A stretch of DNA of 64,000 bases from Leuctra nigra (GCA_934045905.1 OW203765.1:21453409-21517408), one strand, 5' to 3'. Numbered from the stretch's first letter, positions 26,001 through 40,911 are shown. The notes: a model not told the origin generated them from the sequence alone. A program made the numbers and translations.

Positions 26001-29000
26001 ATGTGGTTTATTAAATTAGAATTTCCCTGAATGTCTGTGAGGAAAAGGGTGAGGTTGACCACTAGATCCTACCTGGACCTCCCCAGTGAGCGTTTGGCGG
26101 CTTCACTGCAAAGTACGGTGAAGCTAGGTTCATAAAGAGAATTAGGCCCAGTTTTTCAAAACTCTACTAAAACAAGAAATTAACTTAACAGAGAAATTCA
26201 ATGAATGTCATTGGTTGTTGCCATGATAATACAGTCCTAATCAACCGTTTAAAAGTTAGAAGAGCAATTGTGTTTACACTTCAATTTAGAGCGTGCAGTA
26301 GAGCGTTGAAAACCAAGCCTTTGTTGTCTATAAGGGAGTAGGTACGTCACGAAACAGATACAGCTGTAGAGTTGACAAATTGGAAACTAGATAGTGTATG
26401 AGCATGAAGACTGTCCTGGCGTAGCAGGCAAACTGTTCGGTAGTTCTTGTTTGAGAACACGAGATGGTTGAAAGTTGTCTCGAGGCAGCATTTGCTCTGG
26501 AGCAGAATGTCAAGAACGCAGACCACGTAAGCAACTTTGACGCCACAAGATCTTCGCACAAGTTGACCACTTGTTGACACTATAGGCTTGAGATAGAAAT
26601 ACCTCTTCACTTCGTCAAGAGATGGAAAGGATTTCTTTTGGCGTTTGGCTTTTGTATAGTACGGTCCACTTTACCCCGTAGAAGAGCCAAGTATTTTGAA
26701 TTTTTAAAATAGTATTCTGAATTAACGTTCAGAATTGGGCTCATTTTGATAATTAAAAATACTTTTTTTATTGGACTGTAGACAAATTGGCTGCCATACG
26801 ACACATAATAAAATGTACAAGGAAATAAATATGATAAATATACAAGTTTGTGTTACACATAGAAGAAATTAACAATAAATTAACTATACATTCTAACTAC
26901 AAACATGATTTTTAAAATAAACCTTTCTTCTAACAACTTCTAAATCAATTTTATTAAATTTAAAAAATCGTCAGATGATATTTCAATACAAATTCTATAA
27001 AAAAATATTGTATGGTTAATCTATCTATATCAATGTATCAATATACTACACTATATCGATATCCTACAGATTTACCATTTTCGTATACTCCTCAACGGTA
27101 TGAAAGTAGTAGCTATACTTTTGTCCTCGCCAACGTCTGTTGGCTTAGCACTTTTTACTGCTGAGTGTCTATTGTTTTAATATTATTTTAATTGACGTGT
27201 CTTTTGTGATCAGTGTGGTGACCAATAGACAATAAACAAAAATAAACAAAATATTATTTCTAAAAAAAGGCTTCTCAGTGCTCCATATATAAAAAATGTT
27301 ATTTTCTTTGCCATTGCTGACAAAAGAGGGTGGTTTCCTTCACTACTATCTTGACTGTATGTACAGATCCACATGCCAGTGGGCGTGCGCGTCAAGGCCC
27401 ACTACTGCGTCAAGGACTGTGACAACCCTCTTCTGCTGCGCTTCCATGAGATCTACATGCTGCTGATCCTCAGCCACCCTGATTGTGTTGACTGTATGTA
27501 CAGATCCACATGCCAGTGGGCGTGCGCGTCAAGGCCCACTACTGCGTCAAGGACTGGGACAACCCTCTTCTGCTGCGCTTCCACGAGATCTACATGCTGC
27601 TCCTGATACTCGTGCTGCCCACCCTCGTCATGGCCATCGCCTACAGCGCCATCTGTTGCGAGATCTTCAAGGTCATGCAGCGCCGCCATGACATGACGAG
27701 TGGACAAGGGTATGAAACTTTTACAGACTGTGATTCCTACTCTCGATAATTAGTTTGGATGTAGATACAATAATATTCTCTCTTTAAACGATTCACAAAA
27801 AAAATATAAATATATACATTCATAATAAATGTATAGTTTGTGAATAATTGTTCAAAGACAGAATATTATTTTAGTATACTCTCATTTTTTATACATTCTT
27901 TCTTCATCAACTATCTTTTTCGGGTAGGTCTTGATGCTTCTCGTACCTACGTACAATAGAGAATAAATATAAATATATAAATTCACAATAAATTAATAAA
28001 AATATAAATTTCTTCGAGTATGTATACGTTTTGCCAGCTTTAACCTGCTTTACCTGCTCTTTAACTCAGTTCTAACCGTATATATACTCCACGAAATGGA
28101 ACCTTTTGTGATGATGTGTCCCATTCTGACGTGATAAAAGTACGAAAGAGAAGAGTCAGTCATCATGCGGTTTTGTTCCTAGTTGTGCTGTTGGCCCTGA
28201 AAAGGATCGTTGGCGACGTTTTAAAGGTGCTCTTGCCATCTTTTTCAATCATAATTCTATTCAATCAATGGTTCCGTAAACATACACGATTTCATGCGAA
28301 AGAGTATTCGAAAGTAGCGAGATACCCGAAGGCAAAGGGATGGGAATATGTCAAATGATTGGATGGGAGGTGGCGGAATCTGGAGTTATGAAAATGTCGG
28401 TATAGAGCTGTAGAGAATCTGTTAAAAAAATATGTTTTTGTCTCTTCTCGATGTACAGTGAGATTCAGAAGAAAGCGGTCGGAGTGCCCCTGTGCACACT
28501 GCCTGGCACAGGGGCACTACGACCGCTTTCTTCTGAATCTCACTGTACACTGGAATAGATTTACACGTTATTGTCGATTTACACACCAATGTCCAGCAAA
28601 CTCATGTGTCTAGTGGAGCGGTGTCTCCACGCCAGCCAAGTCGTAATACACTCTTTTGTAAAAAGGCTGGGGCAACCCAATTCTACTATTCGAAAAAACA
28701 AGGAACACGACTGCACTCTGGTGGCTATTGCGGTACTAGGTAAATGGCGGCTATCAAGGCGCTTTTACATAAATATAAATCTAAATATTTGGTATAGCTA
28801 TTTGTTATGGCTAAAAAAGTAAATATATAACTAAATTTCAATTGTTTCTCATTTTTCACTGCACAACACGAAATGTAAAAACAAATAAATTAATCTGTAG
28901 GCTAATAGTAGCCATCTTGACATAAGTGGCTCCATCACGTATCGCTTATTTGCGGAAATAAGCATTTATGTGGAATTTTTGGCCTACTGGGTTGCGATGA

Positions 29001-30824
29001 CATAAAGTGATAAATATTTTGTCACGGCGACAAGCATCTCTTCTCACCCTAGAAGGCCGTGAATAACATTGAGATGAGAAGCTTGTCGCCAATGAAGTTC
29101 TTATTTTATATGATCACACCCCTGGATCTTAAAATTGGGAATCCCCATTAAGCTGACGAGGAGAGAGTTGTTATTCAGTTGGCTAATCCATTTGTCGCCC
29201 ATCAGTGATACAAGTGGAGAGTAAATCGCCTCGCTTGCTGGACAATCCGTGGACGCCTGAATTGAACACTAAATGATTTGGTGTACGACTAGTTCTAATC
29301 GACACAATAGTTTGGCAGCATTGAGGGAAAGTTTCAGTTGTTAATTTCAAATTTACCCATACGTGAATATGAATCTGTATTTCAAAGTTATAATTAAAAT
29401 GTCTACAGCAATTCAATTTGCCTATGTTACGAAATATCAAATGAATTGCTCATGTGTAGCTAGAGTGACAAAATGTAATTTGTTTCAATAATACCGGAGT
29501 TTGATATTCAAGCTAATTTCTTTTAATCTCTACTTGAGAAGAGTTATTCGATGTGAATGAACAAACTATGCAGTAAGCGGATTGCTTATTACCACATGTA
29601 GTTAATTCTATGTTGTGCTATTTTCTACTCTAGTACTTACATGTATTCCGGCGATTTCGAGTAACATATTATAAGTATAGAATTCAATTCACACATAATA
29701 TTACATTTTAAAATTACTTATTCTACGTACATGATGAACCAACATAAACGATAAGTTCAGACCTAAACCAAACCAACAGATTTACAAAACATTTCCAATT
29801 AAGTACAAGTGTCATCGTCTAGTGGCTTTACTTTGAACTAACATGAGGATATTTTTTGAATTAAATTCGAATCTTGAACGATAGCTTTGCTTGTCAAACA
29901 CGTAATTGCAATCAATGTTTATGTCATGTAGGTAACTAGTTATAGAGTATATATACTCACTACTTAGACTCTCTTATAAGTTGAGCTGACAACATACACA
30001 TCAAAGTACAAACCAATTTACCAATCAAAGTGGTTTTGTCAAGATTCAGTTCTAACTTTATCGAGGCATCAGAGGAGAATGTCACGGGAACTGGCCACCA
30101 TTTTGGACGCTGACACGGCCTAATTGCGCGTAGTTCGCCCCCCCCCCCCCCCCCCCCCCCCCCCACCCCCAACTCACGTCTTGTGCGGTTACTTCTCATC
30201 AAGGCCGCTAGGAGGCGTTATTGCATCCGGCGAGTCTACTAGTTTATAGGAGGCACGAGAAAGAATGCCTTCATTTACTTACTGGGTGAAATGCTCTTGG
30301 TCTGGACTGATGTTTATGTACTGCATTCTTCTACCAGCCACTTGACTTATCTTCATGCTAACATTATAATACGATGAACATGATAATAAGTACGTTTAAA
30401 GCTATGCCAATATTCTTTAACTTGATTATTAACGGTGGCTTTTATCCCATGATTAAGGATAGAGAATATTACATAACACTTGACTTTGATCTAAATTTGA
30501 ACCCTAAGAACAAACTAACTTCCCACATATAAAATGTCATATTTACTTTAGAAACTCCCAAGTAATTACTATTTACCGGTTAGCTCCTATTCACAGAGAA
30601 TGAATTGATTGATAAAGTTCACAGTGAAAAAATACTAGAACAAAACTTAATTAAAAAATCCCACTTCTGCCACCATATGTAAAACACAATACATTTAAAA
30701 ACTTGAATTACGTAAAAACATACGACCGATTGGTCTACCACATACAAATTTACGAATGTTCTGTTCTGATACGAAATTTATCAGAAAATGAAGAAACAAT
30801 CCCAGTTTTGCCACCATTTGTAGA

Positions 30825-30882
<58 letters not shown>

Positions 30883-33800
30883 CTAAAAACTTTCATTAAG
30901 TGAAAATATGCTTACGATCGGTTTCACATGTCAAAAATGTTCTAATATTATATTCTGATACGAAATTATAACAATAGGAAATCCCAATTATGTCACCATT
31001 TTGTAATAGGGAACTTAAGAAAACTCCCGAAAATGCCTAAAAGATGCGATTCAATTGCAAATGAGATCAAAATGTCCGGATGCTTCGGAAATATCTCAAA
31101 TTGTAAATAATCATATTTTTTCCATGATTTCTTATTTCAACTTAACAACTCATTTTCTCTTACAAGGCAATTTGGTTATGCGATGATTTGCTGTCTCTAT
31201 TAAGACATTCGATAAATATAATCTACATAAAATGCTCCATTTGTTGGGATTAATAGCTCTAAATAATTCCAAGATCATTGAAAAATTTAATTATAATTAT
31301 CTGTTATAAAACGTATACTTTATGACAGGGAACCCATTTATGTAGATTGTATATTATGCTATTCCCCTTCTCTCATCGATATAGATATTCATGTTTAGGT
31401 GATACAAGCGCTCGGCCGTTTTAGAAAATTGAGAGATACAAATTGTGTGTAGCTTTGACATGATGTTCACATGATCAGTCTGATTGAATATTAGTAGCAC
31501 TTTTTCAAGTTTGTTTCATGCCCTGTTAAATAGGTGTCGGTTATTCAAAATCACCGGTAAACACTATGAAATTTCCGATACGATTGGAGACCAGACCCGT
31601 TAACCAATTGATCTCAAATTTTTTCCAATTTTTTTGTAGACACTTTTTGTTGGATACGATTGGAGACAAAATGAGTTGACAAATGATTTGAAATTTTAAT
31701 CGGTAATAGATAAAAGACAAACTAATATACAATCAGACTGATCATGTGAAGGTCCCGTCAAAGTTACACCCATTTATGAACAATTTTTCTCTCTCAATTT
31801 TCTAAAACGACCGAGCGCTGGTATCACCTTAACTTTAACATCTTCGCCTGTTGCTTGGAGATCGCGTGTGATGTGACTGACATAAAATAACCAACAGGTT
31901 GAAGCCCGTGGGGTCCCGGCGAGGCGCTGAGCAAGTGCCGCTGCGCTACTCGCGACGCACCAACGGCGCCGTGCCCTCAGCCAATCACCACGTCAGTCTC
32001 AGAGAGTCGCTCAAGAAGGTCAACTCAGTCAAGACTGAGGACGAGAACAACACTGTCAAGCAGGTATGACGTCATACTCTTTGCGGTAGACACACGACGC
32101 ATATTCATCCGGACTTAGCAATTAGAGAGACATTGCAAGGTCGGAAGAACTTATTTCCTACTGCATCCTTTGTCCTAAGATTCAGAGAAAGAACGGAAAT
32201 ATAAGTGCAAATATCTCCAATTTTATATTTAAGTACAGCCGTCTCTTAAATAAATATCACTTTATTGTGAAGTGAGTCCGTATCAAGTGAAACGACACGA
32301 AAAGGAGACTTAGAATGAACCTCCCGTATACGTATCGTGCGAGTTCAGAGTGCTAAGACTTTAAGCAATGTCATCAGTATTATTTGACATGTAAAGAACT
32401 GCGTCCGATTCACCAAAGAATTCCTTTAGGGAATTGTGGGCTTCTACCACAAACGCTCTCTGTTATTCTCTCTAGTCTGTAACTAATAATCAGTGAAAGA
32501 AGTTGCTTTATTTGAAACACTCGAGGGGAAAATGCTTTGTGGATTTCTCTAGGTATAGGGTAGTATTATAGGATAAGAGTATACAAATGCATTGTCGAAA
32601 TACGTACTTCCTCCTATCTACTAACTGTATTGCGAAAGAAATAGAATACACACAAATATCAGTATTAGGTGCCTACGATATTCGACACTTGACTTGTCAA
32701 AAGTCTGTCAGGTAAACCGGGTTGGTTTTGTTTAGTGGACATTAGCGTCCACATCTGAATGATCTGAGTGGACATAAAAAAAAACTGAAAAGTCGTCAAA
32801 ATCCTTGAATATATCAGGAAATGGAGCCTTCTTTGTTGCATTCTATTCCCTATTATTTGTGGTAATGAAATTAGTCGGGATTACAGTTCTTATTTGTCTT
32901 CACTTTCTTAACTCAGCTGTTTGTGTGCCACGATCAATCTGTACATTTGTTATTTCATGAAATTAAATTGAAATAGAAGATAGATTTGCATCATGTATAA
33001 ATCTTACAATAGGCATCCTGGAACGGTGGGTGTTCTAGTATACATTTGTACTTTGTATCCGATATCAGAACTCAACCCTATATTCAAACCTATCACAATG
33101 TTACTGGTCAACTCTTCAAATGTAATCAAAGTAGAAATCTGAACTCGCCGCAGAACTGAACTCAGAGTACACTTCATCTCCATCATGGCCAAGTGACGTC
33201 CTAGACAAGTTCTTTGACCAGAACTGAAAGGCAAATATGCGTACGGATGGACTTCACCGTAAGATGTATTTTGTAGCCATCGGTCTGGACAGAAACTGTG
33301 TGCGTCTTTATAGAACTTCTCGTTGCGATGTAAAGCAAATGCGTCCACCACAGCTATTGCATTCTTAGGTAAGACCATTCCTTTCCCAATGTAAATGTCT
33401 TCAGGCACAAGTCGTGGTTGAAAGATTATTCCTGGGAATAGTCTCATGGTCTCCTTGATCGCTCGTTCCAAGACAAACATCTTGTCCAAATCCTCAGCAA
33501 CGACCGGACGTTGACTGTCGCCGAAGATGGAGTCCAACTCCTCGTGGATGTCGTCTTGGACATCCTTGTGGATGGCGATGAGGATTGTTAGGAATGACAT
33601 CGTCAGAGCAGTGGTCTCGGTTCCAGCTAATATAAGTGCAGATACTTCGTCTCGAAGATCATCGACGGACAAAGGAGATCCTTGCGACTCTGAAGCGTCG
33701 ATCATCATGTCCAGGAAGGAGTTGATCTTCCTGCCGCCTGGTGTGACGATTCCTGAGCGTTTGATGCCGCGTCGATAGGCGTCTCGTTTCTCAGCGACTG

Positions 33801-36800
33801 CTTTATCGCATAACTCGTGAAGAATCTGTTGGAAACGAAATAATACAATAAGGAAGTGAAGTGAAGTTTAGATTTTAGAATAATATATATTTTATGAAAG
33901 TTGAGATGTTGTTGAAGACAGATGTGGTATTATTTTTGTTGTGTGGTGAATAGTTTTCAAGGAACGAATTTATAAAGTTTGGTAGATTGTAGTTGTCCAT
34001 GAAACACAATTTGACGTCACACGCCGAGTCGGGCCATATAGATAATGTTAGCGAGAGCCAGTTCTATGCATCCCGGAACACAGGGAACACTGCGTGTGAC
34101 GTACAGCTTGTTTTTGCAGAGGAGTGAAATGTTGAAAACTTATCAATTAATTATGGGAAATATACTAATTAAAAAAATATAATAAAATTCACATTATTTA
34201 ATTTAAACATTTAAAAGCTTATAGATTTTAGATTTAAAATCTAAGCGTAATTAAAAATTTTGCTCTTTGAGACTATTCGTATACAAACAAAATATAATCT
34301 CAACATTCACCTATTCCCCAACTTCAATGCTTATTCGCTAACCTTAACAAGGCTATCCGCTTCGTTGCCGTCGGCTGTCATTTTATAAATCCTGTCAATG
34401 TGGAGCCAAGGTTGCATCAAACGTCTCAGAGTCAACTCACTGCCTCGACATATCTTGGTATAGTCAGTAGTTTGCTGTGAGTTGCTTTCTATGCCTGAAA
34501 AATAATTTGTTAATGATAAAATTTTACATCTTGACAGTTTACAAGCCTCAAATATCCGTACTGATATGAATCTGTCGAAAAAGTGATGTAATTTATTAAA
34601 ATGTTTGTGATGAGGAATGATTCACATCCCAAAAAATCATTAACAAAATTGTTTTTGAAAAATCAGTGCCTATTGTTTGCCTCACTTCATTTTTATTGAA
34701 AGACAATACCATAGTTGTCTTTCTAGAATATTTTCTCTCAATTTTAAACCAGTATGACCCACCTGAAATATGTATTCTAGTTGAGAAATGGTGAGGTCAA
34801 GGAACAAGCAAATGATCCAAACTTTGGCGCCATGTAACTTGATATTGGCGCATCACAAAAATAAAATCGAGGTCTGGCTAAGCTAAGCATATGATAGGTA
34901 ACAACGGTGCAAAATTTGAAAAAATCAATTTAATCATGCCGCGGCCACTTTTTTCAAAACTGGTCGATGGGCCATGAAACGACCCAAAAGTGAAATAAAA
35001 AGTAAAAAGTTGGATGTTTGCGCAAATATCACATCCCAACACAAAGTGTTATTAGCTCGCTTATCAATACGTTACACAGAGCTACTTGCAAATGGTTAAC
35101 AAACTCCTATGCAAAGTCAGCTATTATTTACCTATGACTGTTTCCGTGATGGAGTTGAGAGTGCAAAGTCCGAAGTACTCGTAAACAGAGACGGTCCTGC
35201 CATCAGCGACCTGCAAAACATTGCCAATAGGAGCGGAGATTCACATGTATACGTGCATTTGAAGGGAGCAAGGGTAGACGATACAAGTCCTTTTTTGAGA
35301 AAATGAGATCTAGAGGTGTCATTTGCTGGTGGTTTATATGACCATAGTGAGTATATATGTCTTTGATATGACCTAGGTATGACCGAAAAAAAATCTTTAT
35401 TGTAAAAAACCATATACACCTATACATTTTAACTCAATTCCAAGCATTTGTTGCCTTTTGGACATGCTCTGTATTCAAGTTTGAACTATGTTAAACGGAA
35501 CTTAAAGACTTAAACAGGCGTTTTCTTTCGGTTTGAGCAGTATTTTTTAAAAATTTAGAATCATGAACCCTACTAAGTCAGAAATTAGTAAAAATTATCA
35601 GAAGTAAGGCGAAGTAAAAATCACTTTCCTCGAATAGGGCCTCCTCGAATAACAAACTCTTCATGTTTTTGGCGTATTTATCTTCCTTTTTTTCGGTGCG
35701 TTTGGAAATCCAGGATGGCAAGCGCCCCTCCCCCCCCCCCCCCCCCCTCCCCCGCCACCCGTGGATGCCCATGTGCCTATTTATTATATTTTAAAAATAA
35801 TGTTAAAAATTACTCTAAAAATATTTTAATTAATAATTTCATCAGGAAGCACAATCATACTTCAACTAAACACATACCTCACAAAAATCCTTCGCTAAGA
35901 CACTGCTCTTCGCTGCAAACGTCTCAACGTAAGACTTCAAGATATTCCTATGAAACGCTGGCGCAACAAGTTTACGATGCAGCTTCCACTTATCACCCGA
36001 GATCGCAAACAATCCGTTCCCGATGAAATACTTCATCATTCTATCAAACTTCGAATCATGATCTTGAACCAGCGGATTGCCGAACACTTTCGCAATCACT
36101 TCTGGATCACTTATCATGACGTATAAATGCGGTCCTAACCACAGCCGAAAGAATGATTTGTGTGACTTATGTAATCTGTGGATGATTTTAAAGTTGACCG
36201 CGTGATTGCTTGAAAACATAGCCAGGTTTCCAATGAGCGGGAGACATGTTGGTCCAGGTAGATTCCAGCTGTGAAGCCACAGATAACGCCTAGGCCACCA
36301 ATAAGATGCGTACAGTATTATAAACAACACGGCCACTGACGTGACTATCATGATGGGATCCGTTGTAACACTGTATAGATGTCATTTGGAGTCTAACTAC
36401 AAACACTTTTTATGATTTAATCGCAGTTCAAACTTACTTAGTATCTCGCTTGTTTTCTTATTTTTTATGATAGCAATTGTTGACATGCAGATTTTATGCA
36501 GGCTGATTAAAAATGTACAAATAAATGAAAAATTATTTAATTTTTTTTCTGAGATCTGCAAATGGCGCGAAGTCTTGATGACATTTGTTTGTCACATCTA
36601 GTGGAGCGGTCGCTCCACCCAGCCAAGTCGTACTATACACTCACAGTCACTCAACATACCGTAAATGCCTAATAAACTGAGGAGCAGACCAAACACTTTT
36701 ACTGTAAGCAACAACATGGCATTTTCGGCCTACTGGATCTCAAAATTGGTAAATCTCACATTGTTGCGAAATATCTTAATTTCGAGCTATGGCCCACCCC

Positions 36801-39800
36801 ACTACATATACCAAATTTGGGAACAATAGGTTATGCCATTTGCGCGCTAGAGGACCGAGAAAACAGTGAAATTACACCACTTTCTGATTCTGAAGATGAT
36901 GATGATTCTGATGATATCACGAAACGTCGCTATCACCGCCACAGCCTAAACGGCTAAACCGATCGACCTGAAATTTTTACCACATGTGCACTTTTGACGT
37001 CTGAGGTGCCTTTTTATAAAACCAACCGGAAGCCGCCATTTTGAAACCGGAAGTGACGTCATAACTCAAAAACGTCTGGACCGATTAGAACGAAATTAGC
37101 GCCATTCGATTTAGATGGTCATCTATATGAAGTATCAATAAAAAAAATATTATTTTCTTATTTTCTAAACCGGAAGTGACGTCATAAATACGCAATATTT
37201 AACTTATTTCAACAAATTATACTTAAAATACGTACATAATTAACTTACATTGTAACATAGACAATACAATTTATATATTCAAGGTAGCAGTGTTCTCGGC
37301 CGCCATTCCTGAAACCGGAAGTGACGTCATATATCTAAAACGCCTGTACCGATTGCAACTGAACTAGCTCCTGCGTATTCATTCTGCTATTTATTTGAAA
37401 AATCAATTGTGAAAAATGAATAAATAAATTAATGGTACCGGAAATGGCGGCAGGAACCACTAAATGAAACCGGAAGTGACGTCATATATTACAAACGGCA
37501 TGACCGATTTTACGGAAATATAGGGATTAGGAATTCAGATGGTCGTTCATGAAGGTATCAACTAGATAAAACTAGATTGTTTTCTTATTACCTATACCGG
37601 AATTCGGCCGCTATTTCAAAACCGGAAGTGACGTCATGTATCGAAAACGGCTGGATCGATTATAACGAAACTTAAGCTATTCTTCTTGGATAATCATTTT
37701 CATCTTATACCAAACGCAACTTTTCATAGTAACCAAATCGGTTGAGGCGTATTTTTTTAAAGAAATTAGTCCCTGCTCGGACATGTGCTACAAGCTGTAT
37801 GAATAAACTAACAAAAGAAGTGATATCCCAGAAAAAACACTCCGTGTAAAAATACCAGCCAAGTCTCTTTAACTATAAAAAAAAATAGAAGAAATCTAAA
37901 AATTCAGCACTGAAAAGGAGTGATATCAAAAAAGGAGCCAAGTCAACGAATTTTCCAAATTTTAATCGTACCATTGAAATAAAAATATCAACCCCCGAGA
38001 AATACTTAAAAAAAGGACTTGGCGCATCGTTTTTTTAAAGACATTTTTCTATTCTTAAGCTTATGCCACTCACATACTACGTAGTTCAGAAATGCCTAGA
38101 AAAATTGGGACAAAACTTTCAAATTAAATATTGAACATTCTGTAAAATATTTTAAATTTAAATATAAGTACGCAAAGAAACATAGCATTGTCTTACAAGC
38201 AATAAATACAGAACAGTTGTGTTTGTGATTGGTAGGTACCTATAGTTTTGTGGGTACATCAACATACCTACTACAGCATTATACTTGGAACCTTCTCGCC
38301 GTGTAATTAATTGCTATTAATTAACATTTTATACCAAAAAAATTCATAAATTACATAACGTATTACTTTAGATAAAAATCTAGTCAGTAATTATTTGAGT
38401 AGCATGGCTCAGTGCACTAGTCACTTATACAAATCTCATTGACGGCCTTCTTGTAATGAGCGCTTTCGCTATTTCCCTCAGTCACGATATTGAGAAGTAT
38501 GATTGATTAATATGACCCTAGAAATAGTGGCAATAACGAATAGACTAGGCCGCTTCCGTTTATTCGTTATTCGTTTATCCGTTTATTTCCTCTGAATATT
38601 GACAAAATACCAAAACTGCCAGTAGGTAAGAGTACTAGTTATATTAAAACGTAGTATGATTCGTCGATAATGAATGTGATATACTCAGGAAAATATACTT
38701 GTAGAGTTCTACCTATACTTTTAGGATAGAAAAGTGTCTTTAAAAAAACGATGCGCCAAGTCCTTTTTTAAGTATTTCTCGGGGGTTGATATTTTTATTT
38801 CAATGGTACGATTAAAATTTGGAAAATTCGTTGACTTGGCTCCTTTTTTGATATCACTCCTTTTCAGTGCTGAATTTTTAGATTTCTTCTATTTTTTTTT
38901 ATAGTTAGAGAGACTTGGCTGGTATTTTTACACGGAGTGTTTTTTCTGGGATTTATAACTACTTTAACAACAATAGTTCTGTAAGGTGAGTTGATTTCCA
39001 AGCTCTAGCCTAGAATCTGACACGCAACTGTGCATAGAGATTTATTCCAGAGCTTATTGACATCAACACTTATTCTTCTGACTTGCAAGACTTGATACCT
39101 ACTTATTCGCGTTTTCGAGCGAAGGGGGCACACTCTGGTGTGAGAAAGTATAAGTGCTACATCGGAATCGTTTCGTATCGTCCGTATTTTGTTATTGATG
39201 TTATCAATGTCATTTTGATCAGAAAGGCAGTATTTATTATCTTCGGAAATGAACCACAATTATGGTAAGGAATCTGGTGGAAATTATAAAATGAAGTAAT
39301 AACAAAGTAATAACGTAAACAACACAACTCACAAGTTATTACACCTTCACTGACACTTCGATACCGCCATGACGCCATGACACCAAACAACGTAAACAAA
39401 CCAAAGCGCATCACTGCGCAGGGTCATGGTGGTTATAGCGGTCTGGAAAGTGCTGCCATCTGGTCAGCCCGAAAACGCGACCAATAAATGGGTAATTTTG
39501 TTTGAATTCTAAGAAAGTATTTTAAATGATAGAGCTAGGGATGCTGTTCCTGTGTCGGTGTTTTCCAGTTTCCTTTTTTGTGAGGCTAGCAATTTAGATT
39601 ATGTATGTATTCATGAATATGTTAACACTTTATTCCACCTGTGATAACATACTAACCTGAATCGAGGAAACAACATTTAAATAAATAATATTACTGTTCT
39701 CATGCAATTGCATCACAAAATAATATGAATTCCCGGAATTTGTTTTACTAAAGTCTCTGTGTTTTGCGTACATCTTCTTTATTTCATGACTGATTCAAAT

Positions 39801-40869
39801 GAGAACTAAACTATGTCGAACTATTTTCAACATCTTGATAAGTTTAAGAAGGAAATGCAGTTGCATCCGTTCAATTCTCCAGGGAAGTTGATTTAAAACG
39901 AATTTGTGAAATTACTTTTGCAATGTTCGTCGTTCCATATCCCATTGTTTTCGTCCCATGAGAAAACCGTTTCTCTCAATTTGAAAAAGCAGATGGTGCA
40001 GAAATACTTTTGTCATTTCATTCCAACAAAGAATAAGAGTGCTGACAAGGTTTCATAACTAGGAAAACGCTCTGAGTAACGCGTTGATGAGCGAGCACGG
40101 ATACGCGCAACACCTCGAACCGAAATTATGTTTATCGAAAATGTCCTTAAAAGCCAATAATTCTAGAATTTCGTCACAGACTTGTATGAAAATCTCCAAC
40201 AATTCCTAAAATATTGGTCCCAATAACCACGCAAAGTTTTAAGTTGATCGATTGAACCTTTACGATTGAACGATTCCTTGTTAATTTCCAAAAATCACAG
40301 GATATCGTTCAAAAAAATGTTAAACGGTCATATCAGTTTCATAATACGTTTGAAAGTTTCTGCTCTCTTGAAGTGAAGATTCGAAGATTCCGTGAAATAT
40401 GAAATTCGAGAAATATGATAGCCAACACGCAAAATATCCGTAAACTGTCGATAACTTTTGAATGTAAACACAGTTTAGTCTGAAAATTGTCAAAAATACA
40501 GATAATGTTGGACCCGATGACCATACAAAATTTTAAGTTGATCGGTCAAACGGTTCTGGATTAAATTTCAAAAAGCACATGAAATATTTTTTTAAATTTT
40601 AACCAATGGGAGGATTTGGCTGAAAATTTGTAAAATAAGAGACAATGTTGGTCCTAATGACCATGCAAAATATAAGGTCGATCACATTTGTCGAAGTCCA
40701 TTTTCATTTTTCAGCCTATCAGGAGATGTTTATTTAAATTTCAACCAATGAATGGATTTCAAAAAAATTAGGGTCTGCAAACAGAGAAGGTTGGTTTTAC
40801 ATGTGTGCAAAATTTCAGATCGATCGGTGAAACGGTGCGACCTGTGTATCGGCTATTAGCAGCCAAAAA

Positions 40870-40911
<42 letters not shown>

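Noticed and set aside
36591..36625. Definite Helitron end
   Set aside because: The hairpin next to CTAG resembles one, but the spacing is unusual and no Rep/helicase is seen, so I left the class open.
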